Shown here piece by piece: positions 45,884 to 54,752 of a stretch of 64,000 bases of DNA. The DNA is from Verrucomicrobiaceae bacterium. Its GTDB lineage: Bacteria > Verrucomicrobiota > Verrucomicrobiia > Verrucomicrobiales > Verrucomicrobiaceae. The notes under the pieces are model-generated. The model saw only the letters and a program-made list of their open reading frames with translations. It had not been told where the DNA came from and searched no databases. The stretch is from assembly GCA_024232965.1 (NCBI GenBank), contig JACKQF010000005.1:452266-516265 (forward strand), written 5' to 3'. The position numbers and the translations under genes are program-made. Position 1 is the stretch's first letter. Every line of letters begins with the position of its first letter.

Positions 45884-45902
45884 ACTTGCCAGACAGACAA
45901 GT
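45884..45902. repeat. Small palindrome in divergent promoter region
   Basis: ACTTG (45884-45888) and CAAGT (45898-45902) flank CCAGACAGA in the 67-bp gap between the divergent carboxypeptidase and FAD oxidoreductase genes. It may be an operator or a short member of a palindromic repeat family sharing the GCCAGACAG core with 51706-51726. Confidence 0.35.
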
Positions 45903-45933
45903 TCTTGTCCCCACGGCGTATCCATTCTCATCC

Positions 45934-47550
45934 ATGCACCGCCCTCAACTTCTCCTTATTCTCGCCGCGACAACAATTGCTGCCTTCTCAGCAGCAGCGA
46001 CAAACACCATCGAGACCGACATCTGCATCTACGGCGGCACCAGCGCGGGCGTCATCGCTGCGGTGCAGGCCGCGCAGATGGGCAAAAAAGTGGTGCTACT
46101 GGAAGCTGGCCAACACTTCGGCGGCATGAGCGTGGAGGGCATCGGTGGCCCGGACATCGATAACCAACCTTTCCAAAACAGCCCCGCCGTGGGCGGCCTG
46201 GCCTTGGAGTTTTATCGTCGCGTCAGTGCGCACTACGGACGCTCCGCTGCCTTTGAAGAAATGCTCCGCACTCGCGCGAAGAACCGCAGCCTGTGGACTC
46301 ATGATTGTTCGGTGGCCGAAAAGATCTTTGACGATTGGCTCGCCGAGGCAGGCGTCACCGCTCTGCGTGCTCATCGACTCAAAGAGCGCCAAGGCGTGAC
46401 CAAACAAGAGGCCCGCATCACCGCCTTGCATTGCGATAACGGCACGGACGTTCTCGCTAAAGTCTTCATCGATACCACTTATGAAGGCGATCTCCTCGCC
46501 GCAGCAGGCGTCAGCTTCACGGTAGGGCGCGAAGGAAATGCCAAGTATGGCGAAACGAAAAACGGTGTCCGCACCGTCACCACCCACAGCCAACTGCACG
46601 AGCGCATCGATCCCTACCGCACGCCCGGAGACCCCGGCAGTGGCACCATCTACGGCGTCTCCGCTGAACCCAATGGCCAACAAGGCGACGCGAGCGAGGC
46701 CATCCAAGGCTTCAACTATCGGCTCCTGATGACCACGCAAAAAGACAAACTCATCCCCATCGCAAAACCCGCCACCTACGACCCCACCCAATACGAACTG
46801 CAAAAGCGCTGCATCGCCGCAGGTGGCACCATCGCTCCCGCGTCGTGGCATCCCTTGGCAGGATTCTTCACCGGCTCCTACCATCATTGGAATACCGCCA
46901 GTTATGCCGAGCGCGACCAGATGCTGAAGGAAAGCCTCGATCACCTCAAGGGCCTGTTTTGGTTCATGCAGCATGACGAGAGCATCCCGCAAAAACTGCG
47001 GGACCAGTGGCTGAAGTATGGCACCCGCAATGACCAATTCACCGACAACGGCGGTTGGCCGCGCATGTTCTATGTGCGCAATGGACGCCGCATGATCAGT
47101 GATCATGTCGTCACCGAGGCACACGGTCGCAAAGACCATCCCGAGCCCGTCACCGACCCCATCGGCCTCATCTGGTGGCCGCATGATTTGCACAATACAC
47201 GCCGCCTCATCAAAGACGGTGCCGTTTGGTTGGAAGGAGCGGTCTTCGATGAAAAACACGATTGGATTCCCTTCGGTCACGCCTACCGCAGCATCGTTCC
47301 GAAGGCCGCCGAGTGCACCAACTTGCTCGCCCCCACCTGCCCCTCCATGAGCTACGTGGCCTATGGTGCCTTCCGCCTGGAGTTCAACTTCATGATCGCC
47401 GGACAATCCGCCGCCACCGCAGCCGCCCAAGCCATCGACGACCAAGTCACCGTCCAAAACATCGCCTACCCCAAGCTCCGCCAGCGCCTGCTCGCCGATG
47501 GCCAAGTGCTCGAAGTCCCCAACGATCTTCCCATTTCCACCACCAAATAG
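45934..47550 (+). CDS. Secreted FAD-dependent oxidoreductase (paralogue of 6279-8309)
   Basis: 538 residues from the ATG at 45934, where a signal peptide begins (MHRPQLLLILAATTIAAFS). IETDICIYGGTSAGVIAAVQAAQMG is the FAD-binding start, followed by LLEAGQHFGGMSVEG and SVAEKIFDDWLAEAG, and near the end LLAPTCPSMSYVAYGAFRLEF, features of the FAD_oxidored family. It resembles the N-terminal part of the paralogue at 6279 but lacks its beta-sandwich tail. Substrate unknown. Right after its stop, the same frame continues as a 41-codon open remnant (47551-47676). Confidence 0.85.
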   Translation: MHRPQLLLILAATTIAAFSAAATNTIETDICIYGGTSAGVIAAVQAAQMGKKVVLLEAGQHFGGMSVEGIGGPDIDNQPFQNSPAVGGLALEFYRRVSAHYGRSAAFEEMLRTRAKNRSLWTHDCSVAEKIFDDWLAEAGVTALRAHRLKERQGVTKQEARITALHCDNGTDVLAKVFIDTTYEGDLLAAAGVSFTVGREGNAKYGETKNGVRTVTTHSQLHERIDPYRTPGDPGSGTIYGVSAEPNGQQGDASEAIQGFNYRLLMTTQKDKLIPIAKPATYDPTQYELQKRCIAAGGTIAPASWHPLAGFFTGSYHHWNTASYAERDQMLKESLDHLKGLFWFMQHDESIPQKLRDQWLKYGTRNDQFTDNGGWPRMFYVRNGRRMISDHVVTEAHGRKDHPEPVTDPIGLIWWPHDLHNTRRLIKDGAVWLEGAVFDEKHDWIPFGHAYRSIVPKAAECTNLLAPTCPSMSYVAYGAFRLEFNFMIAGQSAATAAAQAIDDQVTVQNIAYPKLRQRLLADGQVLEVPNDLPISTTK

Positions 47551-47676
47551 AGTCACCCCCGGAGTCCAACCCCCATCGATTTTCCCGCAGACTCAGCCGA
47601 CACCCACGCCGAAGGCATCATCACCCTCCACGTCTTCGCCGGCAACGAACTCGCCGTTTGGTCGGACCAGGAGTAG
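47551..47676 (+). pseudogene. Possible coding remnant following the FAD oxidoreductase, same frame
   Basis: After the TAG at 47548, the same frame stays open for 41 codons (ending ... HAEGIITLHVFAGNELAVW and SDQE, then stop at 47676). The codon pattern and protein-like sequence suggest a decayed C-terminal extension or tail of a lost gene. It has no start of its own. Could be chance, given the short length. Confidence 0.35.
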
Positions 47677-47679
47677 CGA

Positions 47680-48552
47680 TCACTTCTGCTTCGCCAACAT
47701 CGCCAGCCAATCGACCAAATACTGCGGCCATTTCGCCGGTGGGAAATCGTGGGCGACACGTTGAGGAATCAGATTGCCGACGCCGTGTGCACCCACGTCG
47801 AACTCATCCATCTTCACAGGCACACCGAGCTTTTTGAGATCGGCCTTGATGGCGCGTGGTAGCTCAATGGGCGCACCTCCGTTGATGCCGTCATTGGTGG
47901 CGTGGACCAGATACACGGGCGGGGAGTTCTTGCTGAACTTGAAGAGCGATTCCTTCTGACGCCAGTGCCAAGTGGCACAGCCCACAGCAAAGGCAGGGCG
48001 ACTGCTCTCACGCTCGACGGTATCCGCGGCGGTGGCATCGCCTTCATCAAAGTTTGCAGCGAGATTCATAGCCAGATTCGCCCCAGCGGAATAGCCTGCG
48101 ATGCCCAACTGCTGCGGATCAATGCCCCACTCGCTGGCCTTGCTACGCACCAGACGCATGGCCCGCTTGGCATCCAGCAAGACCAGGGCCTGGATGCCAG
48201 CGTTGTCCAACTTGTGCGGAGGTCGCAGCCGATACTTCAGCCCGATGATCGTCACGCCCATCTGGTTAAACACCTCCGCCGCGTAGATCACATGCGTCTT
48301 CCAATCCAGCGATCCATAGCCACCGCCCGCGCAGACCACGACGGCCATCCCAGTGCGTTTGTCCGCTGGAGCCGGGAAGACCGTGATCGAAGGCAGCGTT
48401 ACATTCCGATACGATCCCTTCTTGGCATCATGAACCTCCGGCCCCGCGCCCTCCAAATACTGGGGCGGTTTCTCCGGCCACAGCGTCAACTCCTCGGCAC
48501 TGAGGGCGCAAGCGCTAAACAAGAAAAGGCTGATGATGAACCGATGAATCAT
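47680..48552 (-). CDS. Secreted alpha/beta hydrolase (esterase/lipase, BD-FAE type)
   Basis: A 290-residue protein with a signal peptide (MIHRFIISLFLFSACALSA). The oxyanion segment VVVCAGGGYGSLDW, the nucleophile elbow IAGYSAGANLAMNLA, a candidate acid in HATNDGINGG and the His in VGAHGVGN define an esterase of the family that includes acetyl-xylan esterases. It starts 8 bp after the glycoside hydrolase gene upstream on the same strand, so the two are likely co-transcribed. Role: deacetylation of glycans (inference). Confidence 0.85.
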   Translation of the reverse strand: MIHRFIISLFLFSACALSAEELTLWPEKPPQYLEGAGPEVHDAKKGSYRNVTLPSITVFPAPADKRTGMAVVVCAGGGYGSLDWKTHVIYAAEVFNQMGVTIIGLKYRLRPPHKLDNAGIQALVLLDAKRAMRLVRSKASEWGIDPQQLGIAGYSAGANLAMNLAANFDEGDATAADTVERESSRPAFAVGCATWHWRQKESLFKFSKNSPPVYLVHATNDGINGGAPIELPRAIKADLKKLGVPVKMDEFDVGAHGVGNLIPQRVAHDFPPAKWPQYLVDWLAMLAKQK

Positions 48553-48560
48553 GGCTCATA

Positions 48561-50261
48561 TTACCTCGCCACCTTCCGCACGGTCACGCTTTGAATGAAG
48601 TATTTGCTGAACTTGGGACCGTCCGACTCCAGCGCAAAGTTGTAGCCCCAGTAGTTCACGAACTGCGGATCCTCGATGCGCCAAGTTTGGGTGTGCCATT
48701 GTTTGTTGTCCGGCACAGTGAACCAGCCACCCGCAGTCTTGAGGCCAGTGGTGGACTCATATACGAGCTTGAATCCAGCGTTGTCATTGCCCTCGTTCCG
48801 ACGAACCACCACGCTGATCTCGATGGGCGTGGTGGTGTAGGAAAGGAAGTTGGGATCGACGACAAAAAGATTGCCGCCCGGTGTGCCACCGGACCTTGCG
48901 GAGCCTCCATAAAGCAGCACATCTTCCGCTACCGCTGCGCCAGATAGCGTGTGCAATCCTTGCTCTTGATTCACTTTGCCCATGGTCACCGAGACGGATT
49001 CCGCCCCGCTGAAATCTCCTCCCCAGGGCAAAGGCCGTGAGAGATTGGCCTTCGCTTGCGCAATGAACTTCTCCGGCACACCGAGCACCATCATCGGAGC
49101 GGCCGTAAGCGAACAATTCGAATCAGACAACGTGCTACCAGTAACGACGTCCAACAGCTTCATCTCTTCGCCAAAATCCACCGGAGCCTCCTTCCCCTTC
49201 GCCGCCCATGCGACCAGCAGGCTTGTTTTGGCTCCGCGAAAGATAAAACCATAGTGCTGATTCGCCAACAAAACCCAGCCGAGATACTCCGGCTGATGAC
49301 CGAAATGCTCGATCATCCGAGCCATCGCATGATAAGCAGGTCGAGGTGTGCCTTGTCGATCCATCAAGCCCATGGGGCCGCTGTCGCCATCCCGACCTTC
49401 GAACCACTGAATGCAACTCACCCCTTGGGCGATGCCCATCGTGTAAGCTTTCACCAAAGACTGCGCCTGGGCCTCGCTGCCTTTTTTCTCTGCATCGCAG
49501 CCCAACTCGGTGAAGATCACCGGCACGTCCCGCTTCGCCGGATCACGCACCGCGAGCATTCGGCGAACGATCGGGACAATGTTCAGATACACGGGCTCCA
49601 TGCCAAGGTTTGTGGCGAGGCTGTTCATCACTTCATACGGATGCAGAGTGATGCAGTCATAGTGTCCTTTCGCTCCCGCGACGATGGCTTGGTCGAGGTA
49701 GTTGATGTGCACCGACTTCGCCGCGAGTCCGATCAAGCACTCTGGATCCGCCGACTTCGCTGCATCGTAAGCAGCCACCACAATCTTTGCATAATCAGCC
49801 GCCGTCTGATCCTTGCCCGTGCCATTGGGCGGTTCATTCCAGACCTCCCAATACTTGATCCGTCCCTTAGCATGACCCACCACTGCCGAGACATAGCGCG
49901 ACCAAGCCGCGAGATTGTTCACAGGCAGAGTGCCTGGTGCGTCCTTGGTGTTCCATTTCGGTGAGCCCATCAAAATGCCACCGAACGAAAAGCCCTGCGC
50001 CTCAAGGTAATCCATCTGCGCATCCAAAGCCGCAAACGTCCAGCGCCCCTCCTCAGGCTCCACCGCCCCCCAACTTGTTTGAGCGCAACGATGCACCGAA
50101 ACCCCGATCGCCGCCATTTGGGGAATCCACCGCGCATTATCCGCCGCCGTGCGATTGTTGATGTGGCACCCCCCAATCCCAAATGGGCTCAACGGTGCAA
50201 GCTCCACCGCCGTCACCACGGTGGCACTCAAGAGGAAGAAGAAAAGACGATTGGCAATCAT
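48561..50261 (-). CDS. Secreted clan GH-A-like glycoside hydrolase with C-terminal beta-sandwich
   Basis: 566 residues from the ATG at 50261 (signal MIANRLFFFLLSATVVTA). The catalytic barrel shows YWEVWNEPPNGTG (acid/base Glu) and VPVIFTELGCDAEKKG (nucleophile Glu), as in GH39/GH5-like clan GH-A enzymes. HPYEVMN lies on the strand before the nucleophile. The last third (from about 440) is a beta-sandwich of likely glycan-binding type. Substrate unknown. A truncated Tat-signal ORF (50360-50443) lies just upstream. Confidence 0.78.
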   Translation of the reverse strand: MIANRLFFFLLSATVVTAVELAPLSPFGIGGCHINNRTAADNARWIPQMAAIGVSVHRCAQTSWGAVEPEEGRWTFAALDAQMDYLEAQGFSFGGILMGSPKWNTKDAPGTLPVNNLAAWSRYVSAVVGHAKGRIKYWEVWNEPPNGTGKDQTAADYAKIVVAAYDAAKSADPECLIGLAAKSVHINYLDQAIVAGAKGHYDCITLHPYEVMNSLATNLGMEPVYLNIVPIVRRMLAVRDPAKRDVPVIFTELGCDAEKKGSEAQAQSLVKAYTMGIAQGVSCIQWFEGRDGDSGPMGLMDRQGTPRPAYHAMARMIEHFGHQPEYLGWVLLANQHYGFIFRGAKTSLLVAWAAKGKEAPVDFGEEMKLLDVVTGSTLSDSNCSLTAAPMMVLGVPEKFIAQAKANLSRPLPWGGDFSGAESVSVTMGKVNQEQGLHTLSGAAVAEDVLLYGGSARSGGTPGGNLFVVDPNFLSYTTTPIEISVVVRRNEGNDNAGFKLVYESTTGLKTAGGWFTVPDNKQWHTQTWRIEDPQFVNYWGYNFALESDGPKFSKYFIQSVTVRKVAR

Positions 50262-50359
50262 GCGGGCGGAGAGTGACAACAAACAAGTCGCCCCACGATG
50301 AACGCCATCCCGTCCTTCGCAATGGCGATTGAGAACTCGTTAGGCAACTAAAAGGACCG

Positions 50360-50443
50360 CTACGTTGCCTTCCAATCCGTCCGAGCTTCGATTTGCAGCG
50401 ACGCCGCAATGCGAGCAGTGACGAAGAATTCTCTTCGTTTCAT
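50360..50443 (-). pseudogene. Truncated remnant of a Tat-exported protein gene
   Basis: An ATG at 50443 overlaps the stop of the BNR gene (ATGA) and opens a 27-codon frame, MKRREFFVTARIAASL then a short tail to TAG at 50360. The twin-arginine start is typical of exported Gfo/Idh/MocA or sugar-isomerase proteins in this phylum, but nothing of the mature protein follows. It appears to be the 5' end of a deleted gene; the rest of the 178-bp gap shows nothing. Confidence 0.5.
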
Positions 50444-51771
50444 GGCTTGGCGCTTGGATTCCAGAGGATCTTGGCCAGTAAAACACGATTGGGCTCGTCT
50501 TCGCGCTCTTTGGGAAAGGCCATCTCGCTGCTGATCACCCACGTCTCGTGCGGATTCACATCCACCGGCGCAAAGCCGCCGCCGAGATCGACGCCCGTCT
50601 CCGGCATGAGCACTTGCTCGGTGGCACGAAGGAGATGCAACTGGTCGGGATCGACCCTCGCGATGAAGATCGGTGCTCGATTGCGAAAGACGTGGTCGTT
50701 ATTCGCTCCCTTGCGTGTGTAGATGAGGTAGAGGCCGTCGCCATGCGTGATCCAGTGCTGCTGCGTGTTCGTGCTGAGCAGCGGCTGCCCGTCATCGAAC
50801 TTCCACTCGACCGTCGGCGTGAAGTTCAAACCATCGTCGCTGCACGCCACATGACCGTTCTGCTCACCCCGCATGGTCAGAAAGTAGCGGCTTTTGAACG
50901 CGCAAATCGAGGGCTCATACAATCCCCGGGGGATGCTGATTGTGTGTTCACTGCCGTGCTCGACATACGTCAGAGACTCGCCATCAAAGGTGCAACGCGC
51001 CACGATGGTGGTGTAAACGCGGCTCTTGGGATCGGCGCGGTAGCGCACAGGCAATAAAACCTCGCCAGTGGGAAGATCCACACGCTGGTGGCAGCCTGCA
51101 TTGGGTTCGATGATGGAATGCCCTGCGTGATCCTTCTCCGGCATCGCCATGATCTTCATGCCGCTCCACTGATTGGTCTTTGGATCATAGACCGCATAGG
51201 CCACGCGCTCCTGGGAGCGGTCGTCTTTGGCTTTGTTGTCATTGGCCTTGGGCAGGAACCCAAAGCACTTGCCCGTGACGAGAAGCCTACCAGACTTCGC
51301 ATGCCACTGTGGGCAGATATCGCCCATGACCCGCTCGATGCCATCAGGGAAACGTTTGCGACTCAGTGCCTCAATGCGTTTCGGCGCGCTCCAGTTCTTC
51401 GCGCCATCGGTAGTCTGGGTGAGATAGATGTCACGATACCCGTGCGACCCACGCTTCTCGATCTCCTGCGTGGTGACGATCACCCGCCCATCCGGCAGCA
51501 CTGCGGGCCGCGACTGCGACCAGTGATAGGGTCCGGCACTCGTGAGCACCGTGCTGTTTTCGATGCATAGATCGGCAGACCGTGCGTTGGGACCCGTCCA
51601 AAGCGAGGACATTACGAACAGGCAGAGCGCGGGAGAGAAGCGTAGCGGCGTGGTGGCCCAACGGCCAAACAACTTTTGAGCAGCAAGATCCGTCGCAGAG
51701 ACCGAAGTGCCAGACAGGCTGGCACTGAGGCCAACGATCACAGCGAGGCATCGAAAAAGGTTCCGATTCAT
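50440..51771 (-). CDS. Secreted BNR/sialidase-fold protein with doubled signal region
   Basis: 443 residues from the ATG at 51771. Its fold is sialidase-like: SRPAVLPDGRVIVTTQE, TTDGAKNWSAPKR (Asp-box), CSDDGLNFTP and THGDGLYLIYTRKG are spread as in six-bladed BNR proteins. The usual RIP motif and Arg triad of true sialidases are not evident, so another glycan substrate or binding role is likely. The N-terminus has a signal peptide (MNRNLFRCLAVIVGLSASLSG), then after about 25 residues a second hydrophobic stretch (FSPALCLFVMSSLW). A perfect palindrome lies within the coding region for the first signal (51706-51726). Confidence 0.72.
   Translation of the reverse strand: MNRNLFRCLAVIVGLSASLSGTSVSATDLAAQKLFGRWATTPLRFSPALCLFVMSSLWTGPNARSADLCIENSTVLTSAGPYHWSQSRPAVLPDGRVIVTTQEIEKRGSHGYRDIYLTQTTDGAKNWSAPKRIEALSRKRFPDGIERVMGDICPQWHAKSGRLLVTGKCFGFLPKANDNKAKDDRSQERVAYAVYDPKTNQWSGMKIMAMPEKDHAGHSIIEPNAGCHQRVDLPTGEVLLPVRYRADPKSRVYTTIVARCTFDGESLTYVEHGSEHTISIPRGLYEPSICAFKSRYFLTMRGEQNGHVACSDDGLNFTPTVEWKFDDGQPLLSTNTQQHWITHGDGLYLIYTRKGANNDHVFRNRAPIFIARVDPDQLHLLRATEQVLMPETGVDLGGGFAPVDVNPHETWVISSEMAFPKEREDEPNRVLLAKILWNPSAKP
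51706..51726. repeat. Perfect palindrome inside BNR signal-peptide coding region
   Basis: AGTGCCAG (51706-51713) and CTGGCACT (51719-51726) form a perfect 8-bp stem around ACAGG, within the codons of the signal peptide. It shares the GCCAGACAG core with the intergenic palindrome at 45884-45902. Confidence 0.5.
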
Positions 51772-51883
51772 AGCGGTATTCAGGTTGAGTTTGAATGAGC
51801 GCACAAAGCCAAACGGCTAGCGTCATTGTCTCATATGGCCCATTCGGCGCAAGCGTCGCCCTTCAGCAAAAAATGGCTGATCG

Positions 51884-51910
51884 GGTCCCGAGCCCGCACG
51901 GGGCTCGACC
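51884..51910 (-). terminator. Terminator-like hairpin after the PATR/PEP-CTERM gene
   Basis: CGAGCCC (51889-51895) pairs with GGGCTCG (51901-51907), extended by GGT/ACC with two bulged bases. On the minus strand it is followed within about 12 nt by a run of six T (complement of the A run at 51868-51873). The 135-bp gap before 51940 holds nothing else. Confidence 0.5.
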
Positions 51911-51939
51911 GCGCTTGGATCCATAGCGCTTCAGCCGTC

Positions 51940-53817
51940 TCACCGACGGCGACGCCAGCCGAGCATCGCAAGGCCAACCAGCAACAGCACACTCCGCCCT
52001 GGCTCCGGCACGACAATGGCGATGCTGCCATTCGCGGTAAATTGAGAGAGGTCCCAGAGATAACCACTGCCACTGATATCTGGCAAATCCCAGGCGGAGC
52101 CATCATCGGCGGACCCGTCGCGCAGCAGGTCGGTGGAGAACTGGCTGCCAAAAGCGGGACCGCTGGCCAGCGCCAACCAATCCAGCAAGTCGAAGATGCC
52201 CGGGGCGACCGGTGTCATCGTATCGGGGCCGATCTTCAGATTGCTGTCGAAGAGGAGCGTGTTGCTGCCAGTGCCGAAGAAGACGAGCTTGTCGGATGGG
52301 CCGCCAGGATTGAGGCCGAGAATCACGGAGCTGCCCGATTGAAATTCAAAACTGCCAGAGCCAGAGACCGGCGTGAACGTGAGTGTGCCGTAACTGCCCT
52401 CTGCGGTGCTATCCCCAGCATGCACGGTGGAACCGCTCAATGCCGTGAAACTGCTGCCTTGAATGACGCCTGATCCCAGAATGGTGCCACCGGATTGCAC
52501 CGTCAAGGCACCGGTGCCTGTAGTGCCTGATCCGCCGTTACCGACCTGCAAGGCACCACCGCTGACCGTCGTCGTGCCGGAGTAGCTATTCGCTCCGGAG
52601 AGCGTGGTGGTGCCACCGCCGACCTGAGTCAGCGCACCGCCACCGGTGATGACCCGACTCAAGGTGAAGCTGTTCGTTTGGTTGAAGCGAATGATGCCTT
52701 CGCTGACGATCGACGTGCCGCTGCCGCCAATCGTGCCAGCGGTTCCGGCTTTGGCAGTGTCCCCACCGATGTTGAGCATTCCTGTTGAGGTAAGCGTGAT
52801 CGCACCACTGGAATTCAAGGCCGCTCCATCCTGGAGGTTGACGGTGCCGCTGCCACCCGCTCCGCCAAAAGTTCCCGAGCCAGCAGTGCCGCCGATCGTG
52901 AGGGCTCCGCTCAACGTGACGGACGTGCTCGTTCCCAAGATATTCAAGGTGCCATTGCCACCATTGCCGCCGCCACCCAGCGTGGACGAGGTAGCGCTTG
53001 AGCCTTCACTCCCACCCTGACCGCCGACCTGAATGTCTGTAGCCGTCCAAGTGGCGGCACCCGATACGGACATCACGCCGACGCCACCGCCGCCGCCCTG
53101 CCCGCCTCTTCCCGTGCCAGCGGTGCCCTTGTTACCCCCACTGCCGCCATTGCCACCGATCAATGCGCCATTGGTGGCCAGTTGGGCTCCGAGCAGAACG
53201 TTGAACGTTCCCGCACCACCTGCGCCCCCGTAACTTCCGTTCCCATTTCCAAAGCCCGCACCACCGCCGCCACCACCACCGCCAACGGTGAGGTTCGTCG
53301 GATTGATCGGAGCAGAGGTGCCATTGACCGTCCAGTTGGCTCCAGTTGACAACGTGTAGGTGCCCGCTGTGCCCGCGTTGCCAAGGCCGTTGAGAGATCC
53401 CCCACGTCCGCCACTACCGCCACCACCGAGGGCAAAGGCATCCGCTGTCACGGAGGTCGTGCTCGTGCCGCCATCAATGAGAATGGACAAGGTGCTCGGA
53501 CTCACGGTCGCCGTCGGCCCATTGCCGATGACGGGCGTGCCCGCATTGATCACGCCATTGGCGCCACTGCCTCCAGGCGATTGCCCACCCGATCCGCCCG
53601 TGCCACCAGACCCCGCCACACCCGCCGCACCCACTTGACTGTTGGTAGCGTTACCAGCGGAGGCAGCGCCTTGATCGCCAACGACCTTGATCTCACCTGC
53701 AAAAGCCGAAGCGAAGAGCACCTGGCAAAGCACCCCCACCATCCATGCGCCGCAACAAGGCCCAAGCGCATCGAAGATGAAGTCGTAGCGGCGATGCTCT
53801 CGCTGATCATGCGTCAT
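51940..53817 (-). CDS. Secreted Gly-rich autotransporter-repeat protein with PEP-CTERM anchor
   Basis: A 625-residue protein. I place the start at the ATG at 53817 rather than 53850, because an inverted-repeat site ends 2 bp before the latter. The N-terminal part has a signal (MVGVLCQVLFASAFA), then about 330 residues very rich in Gly, Thr and Asn (GGGGSGGRGGSLNGLGNAG). A PATR-type repeat follows (GGGTTTLSGANSYSG and TTTVSGGALQVGNGG). It ends with VPEPGRSVLLLVGLAMLGW then RRRR, a PEP-CTERM sorting tail: PEP, hydrophobic helix, basic end. It is probably exported, processed by an exosortase (not in this window) and part of the envelope or extracellular matrix. Confidence 0.82.
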   Translation of the reverse strand: MTHDQREHRRYDFIFDALGPCCGAWMVGVLCQVLFASAFAGEIKVVGDQGAASAGNATNSQVGAAGVAGSGGTGGSGGQSPGGSGANGVINAGTPVIGNGPTATVSPSTLSILIDGGTSTTSVTADAFALGGGGSGGRGGSLNGLGNAGTAGTYTLSTGANWTVNGTSAPINPTNLTVGGGGGGGGAGFGNGNGSYGGAGGAGTFNVLLGAQLATNGALIGGNGGSGGNKGTAGTGRGGQGGGGGVGVMSVSGAATWTATDIQVGGQGGSEGSSATSSTLGGGGNGGNGTLNILGTSTSVTLSGALTIGGTAGSGTFGGAGGSGTVNLQDGAALNSSGAITLTSTGMLNIGGDTAKAGTAGTIGGSGTSIVSEGIIRFNQTNSFTLSRVITGGGALTQVGGGTTTLSGANSYSGTTTVSGGALQVGNGGSGTTGTGALTVQSGGTILGSGVIQGSSFTALSGSTVHAGDSTAEGSYGTLTFTPVSGSGSFEFQSGSSVILGLNPGGPSDKLVFFGTGSNTLLFDSNLKIGPDTMTPVAPGIFDLLDWLALASGPAFGSQFSTDLLRDGSADDGSAWDLPDISGSGYLWDLSQFTANGSIAIVVPEPGRSVLLLVGLAMLGWRRRR

Positions 53818-53851
53818 CGCAAAAGCCTGAATCTGTCGTTTGAAAAACATC

Positions 53852-53869
53852 GTCGGCACTGTGACCGAC
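53852..53869. promoter_or_regulatory. Response-regulator site candidate A (GTCGG-N8-CCGAC)
   Basis: GTCGG, 8 bases CACTGTGA, CCGAC, upstream of the PATR/PEP-CTERM gene. Site B lies 34 bp away, centre to centre, close to three helical turns. Confidence 0.5.
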
Positions 53870-53885
53870 ATCCCAGATTCATCAT

Positions 53886-53903
53886 GTCGGAAGAACTACC
53901 GAC
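53886..53903. promoter_or_regulatory. Response-regulator site candidate B (GTCGG-N8-CCGAC)
   Basis: GTCGG, AAGAACTA, CCGAC. On the minus strand the adjoining CCGACATGATGAATCTGG is identical to that at site C before the second PEP-CTERM gene, so both promoters share this block. Confidence 0.55.
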
Positions 53904-53950
53904 CCTTTTGCCCGGAGCCTCCGATGATCGCGATCGAAGGCATCGCCCGC

Positions 53951-54622
53951 CTACCGGCGACGGCGCCAAATCAATCCGATACTAGCGAGCCCCAACAGCA
54001 CGAGTCGGGAAGGCTCGGGAACCGCCTGCTGACTGAAGCGGACCTCACCGAGGCCCACGCGGTTGCCACCACTGTTGTCGGTGAGCGCCATTTGAATGGC
54101 CTGGACCCCGTCAAAATCCACAGTGCCGCCACCGCCAAAGAAGATCTGCTGTGCGTTGGTGAGATCGGCAGTGGCACTCAGGCCAGTGATGGTGGAGCCG
54201 ATCTGCGTGGTGGCCAATGCATCGCTGAAGAAGGACAGCGAAAACTGCGTCGTCGTGTTTTGCAAATTGACGTAATTCCACAGGATGATCGAGTCGATGT
54301 TGTCGTAAATGCCGCCCAAGGTGAAGGTCAGCACAGGCACCGTTCCACCGGCAACAAAATAATCCGTGCCACCGCCTGTTGAGCCGGTGACATAGGTATC
54401 GGCAGTGGCGGCCGTCCCCAATTGCGTGACAGCCAAAGCAGACGCGGTGTCCATGCCAGTGCTGACGGTGGCGGAAAGACCGCTGCTATTCACCAGAGAC
54501 ACATAGGAAGAACCCGCCTGAGGGGTAACATTGCCCGTCGGCGTGTTGGTGGTGATGATGGTGGCGGCCTCCGCAGAAGCCGCGAGCGCCAGTGACGCGA
54601 GGACGATGAAGGTGGCTTTCAT
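53951..54622 (-). CDS. Small secreted PEP-CTERM protein
   Basis: 223 residues from the ATG at 54622 (signal MKATFIVLASLALAASAEA). The mature part is a beta-sandwich-like domain with SLVNSSGLSATV and VDFDGVQAIQMAL, no catalytic signature, and it ends in VPEPSRLVLLGLASIGLIW then RRRR, a PEP-CTERM tail. Likely exported and anchored or released by an exosortase pathway. It lies just downstream of the response regulator gene, and a GTCGG-N8-CCGAC site (54735-54752) sits between the two. Confidence 0.85.
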   Translation of the reverse strand: MKATFIVLASLALAASAEAATIITTNTPTGNVTPQAGSSYVSLVNSSGLSATVSTGMDTASALAVTQLGTAATADTYVTGSTGGGTDYFVAGGTVPVLTFTLGGIYDNIDSIILWNYVNLQNTTTQFSLSFFSDALATTQIGSTITGLSATADLTNAQQIFFGGGGTVDFDGVQAIQMALTDNSGGNRVGLGEVRFSQQAVPEPSRLVLLGLASIGLIWRRRR

Positions 54623-54734
54623 GGTGTTTCCGGGCGGGTGGGTTCTCATGGAATCTCGGGCAAGTCCATGCGCGCAGACCCTTTCTTGGGTCGATGCACA
54701 CCCCATTCTTACCTCCCTCTGCCAGATTCATCAT

Positions 54735-54752
54735 GTCGGTAAAACTACCGAC
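54735..54752. promoter_or_regulatory. Response-regulator site candidate C (GTCGG-N8-CCGAC)
   Basis: GTCGG, TAAAACTA, CCGAC; extending outward it is a perfect 8-bp inverted repeat, TGTCGGTA-AAAC-TACCGACA. It lies before the small PEP-CTERM gene and overlaps the hairpin at 54748-54764. Confidence 0.6.

Noticed and set aside
46096..47556. 486-codon open frame antisense to the FAD oxidoreductase gene
   Set aside because: The plus strand has a signal peptide and family motifs; the antisense product has no recognisable domain and arises from codon bias in GC-rich DNA.
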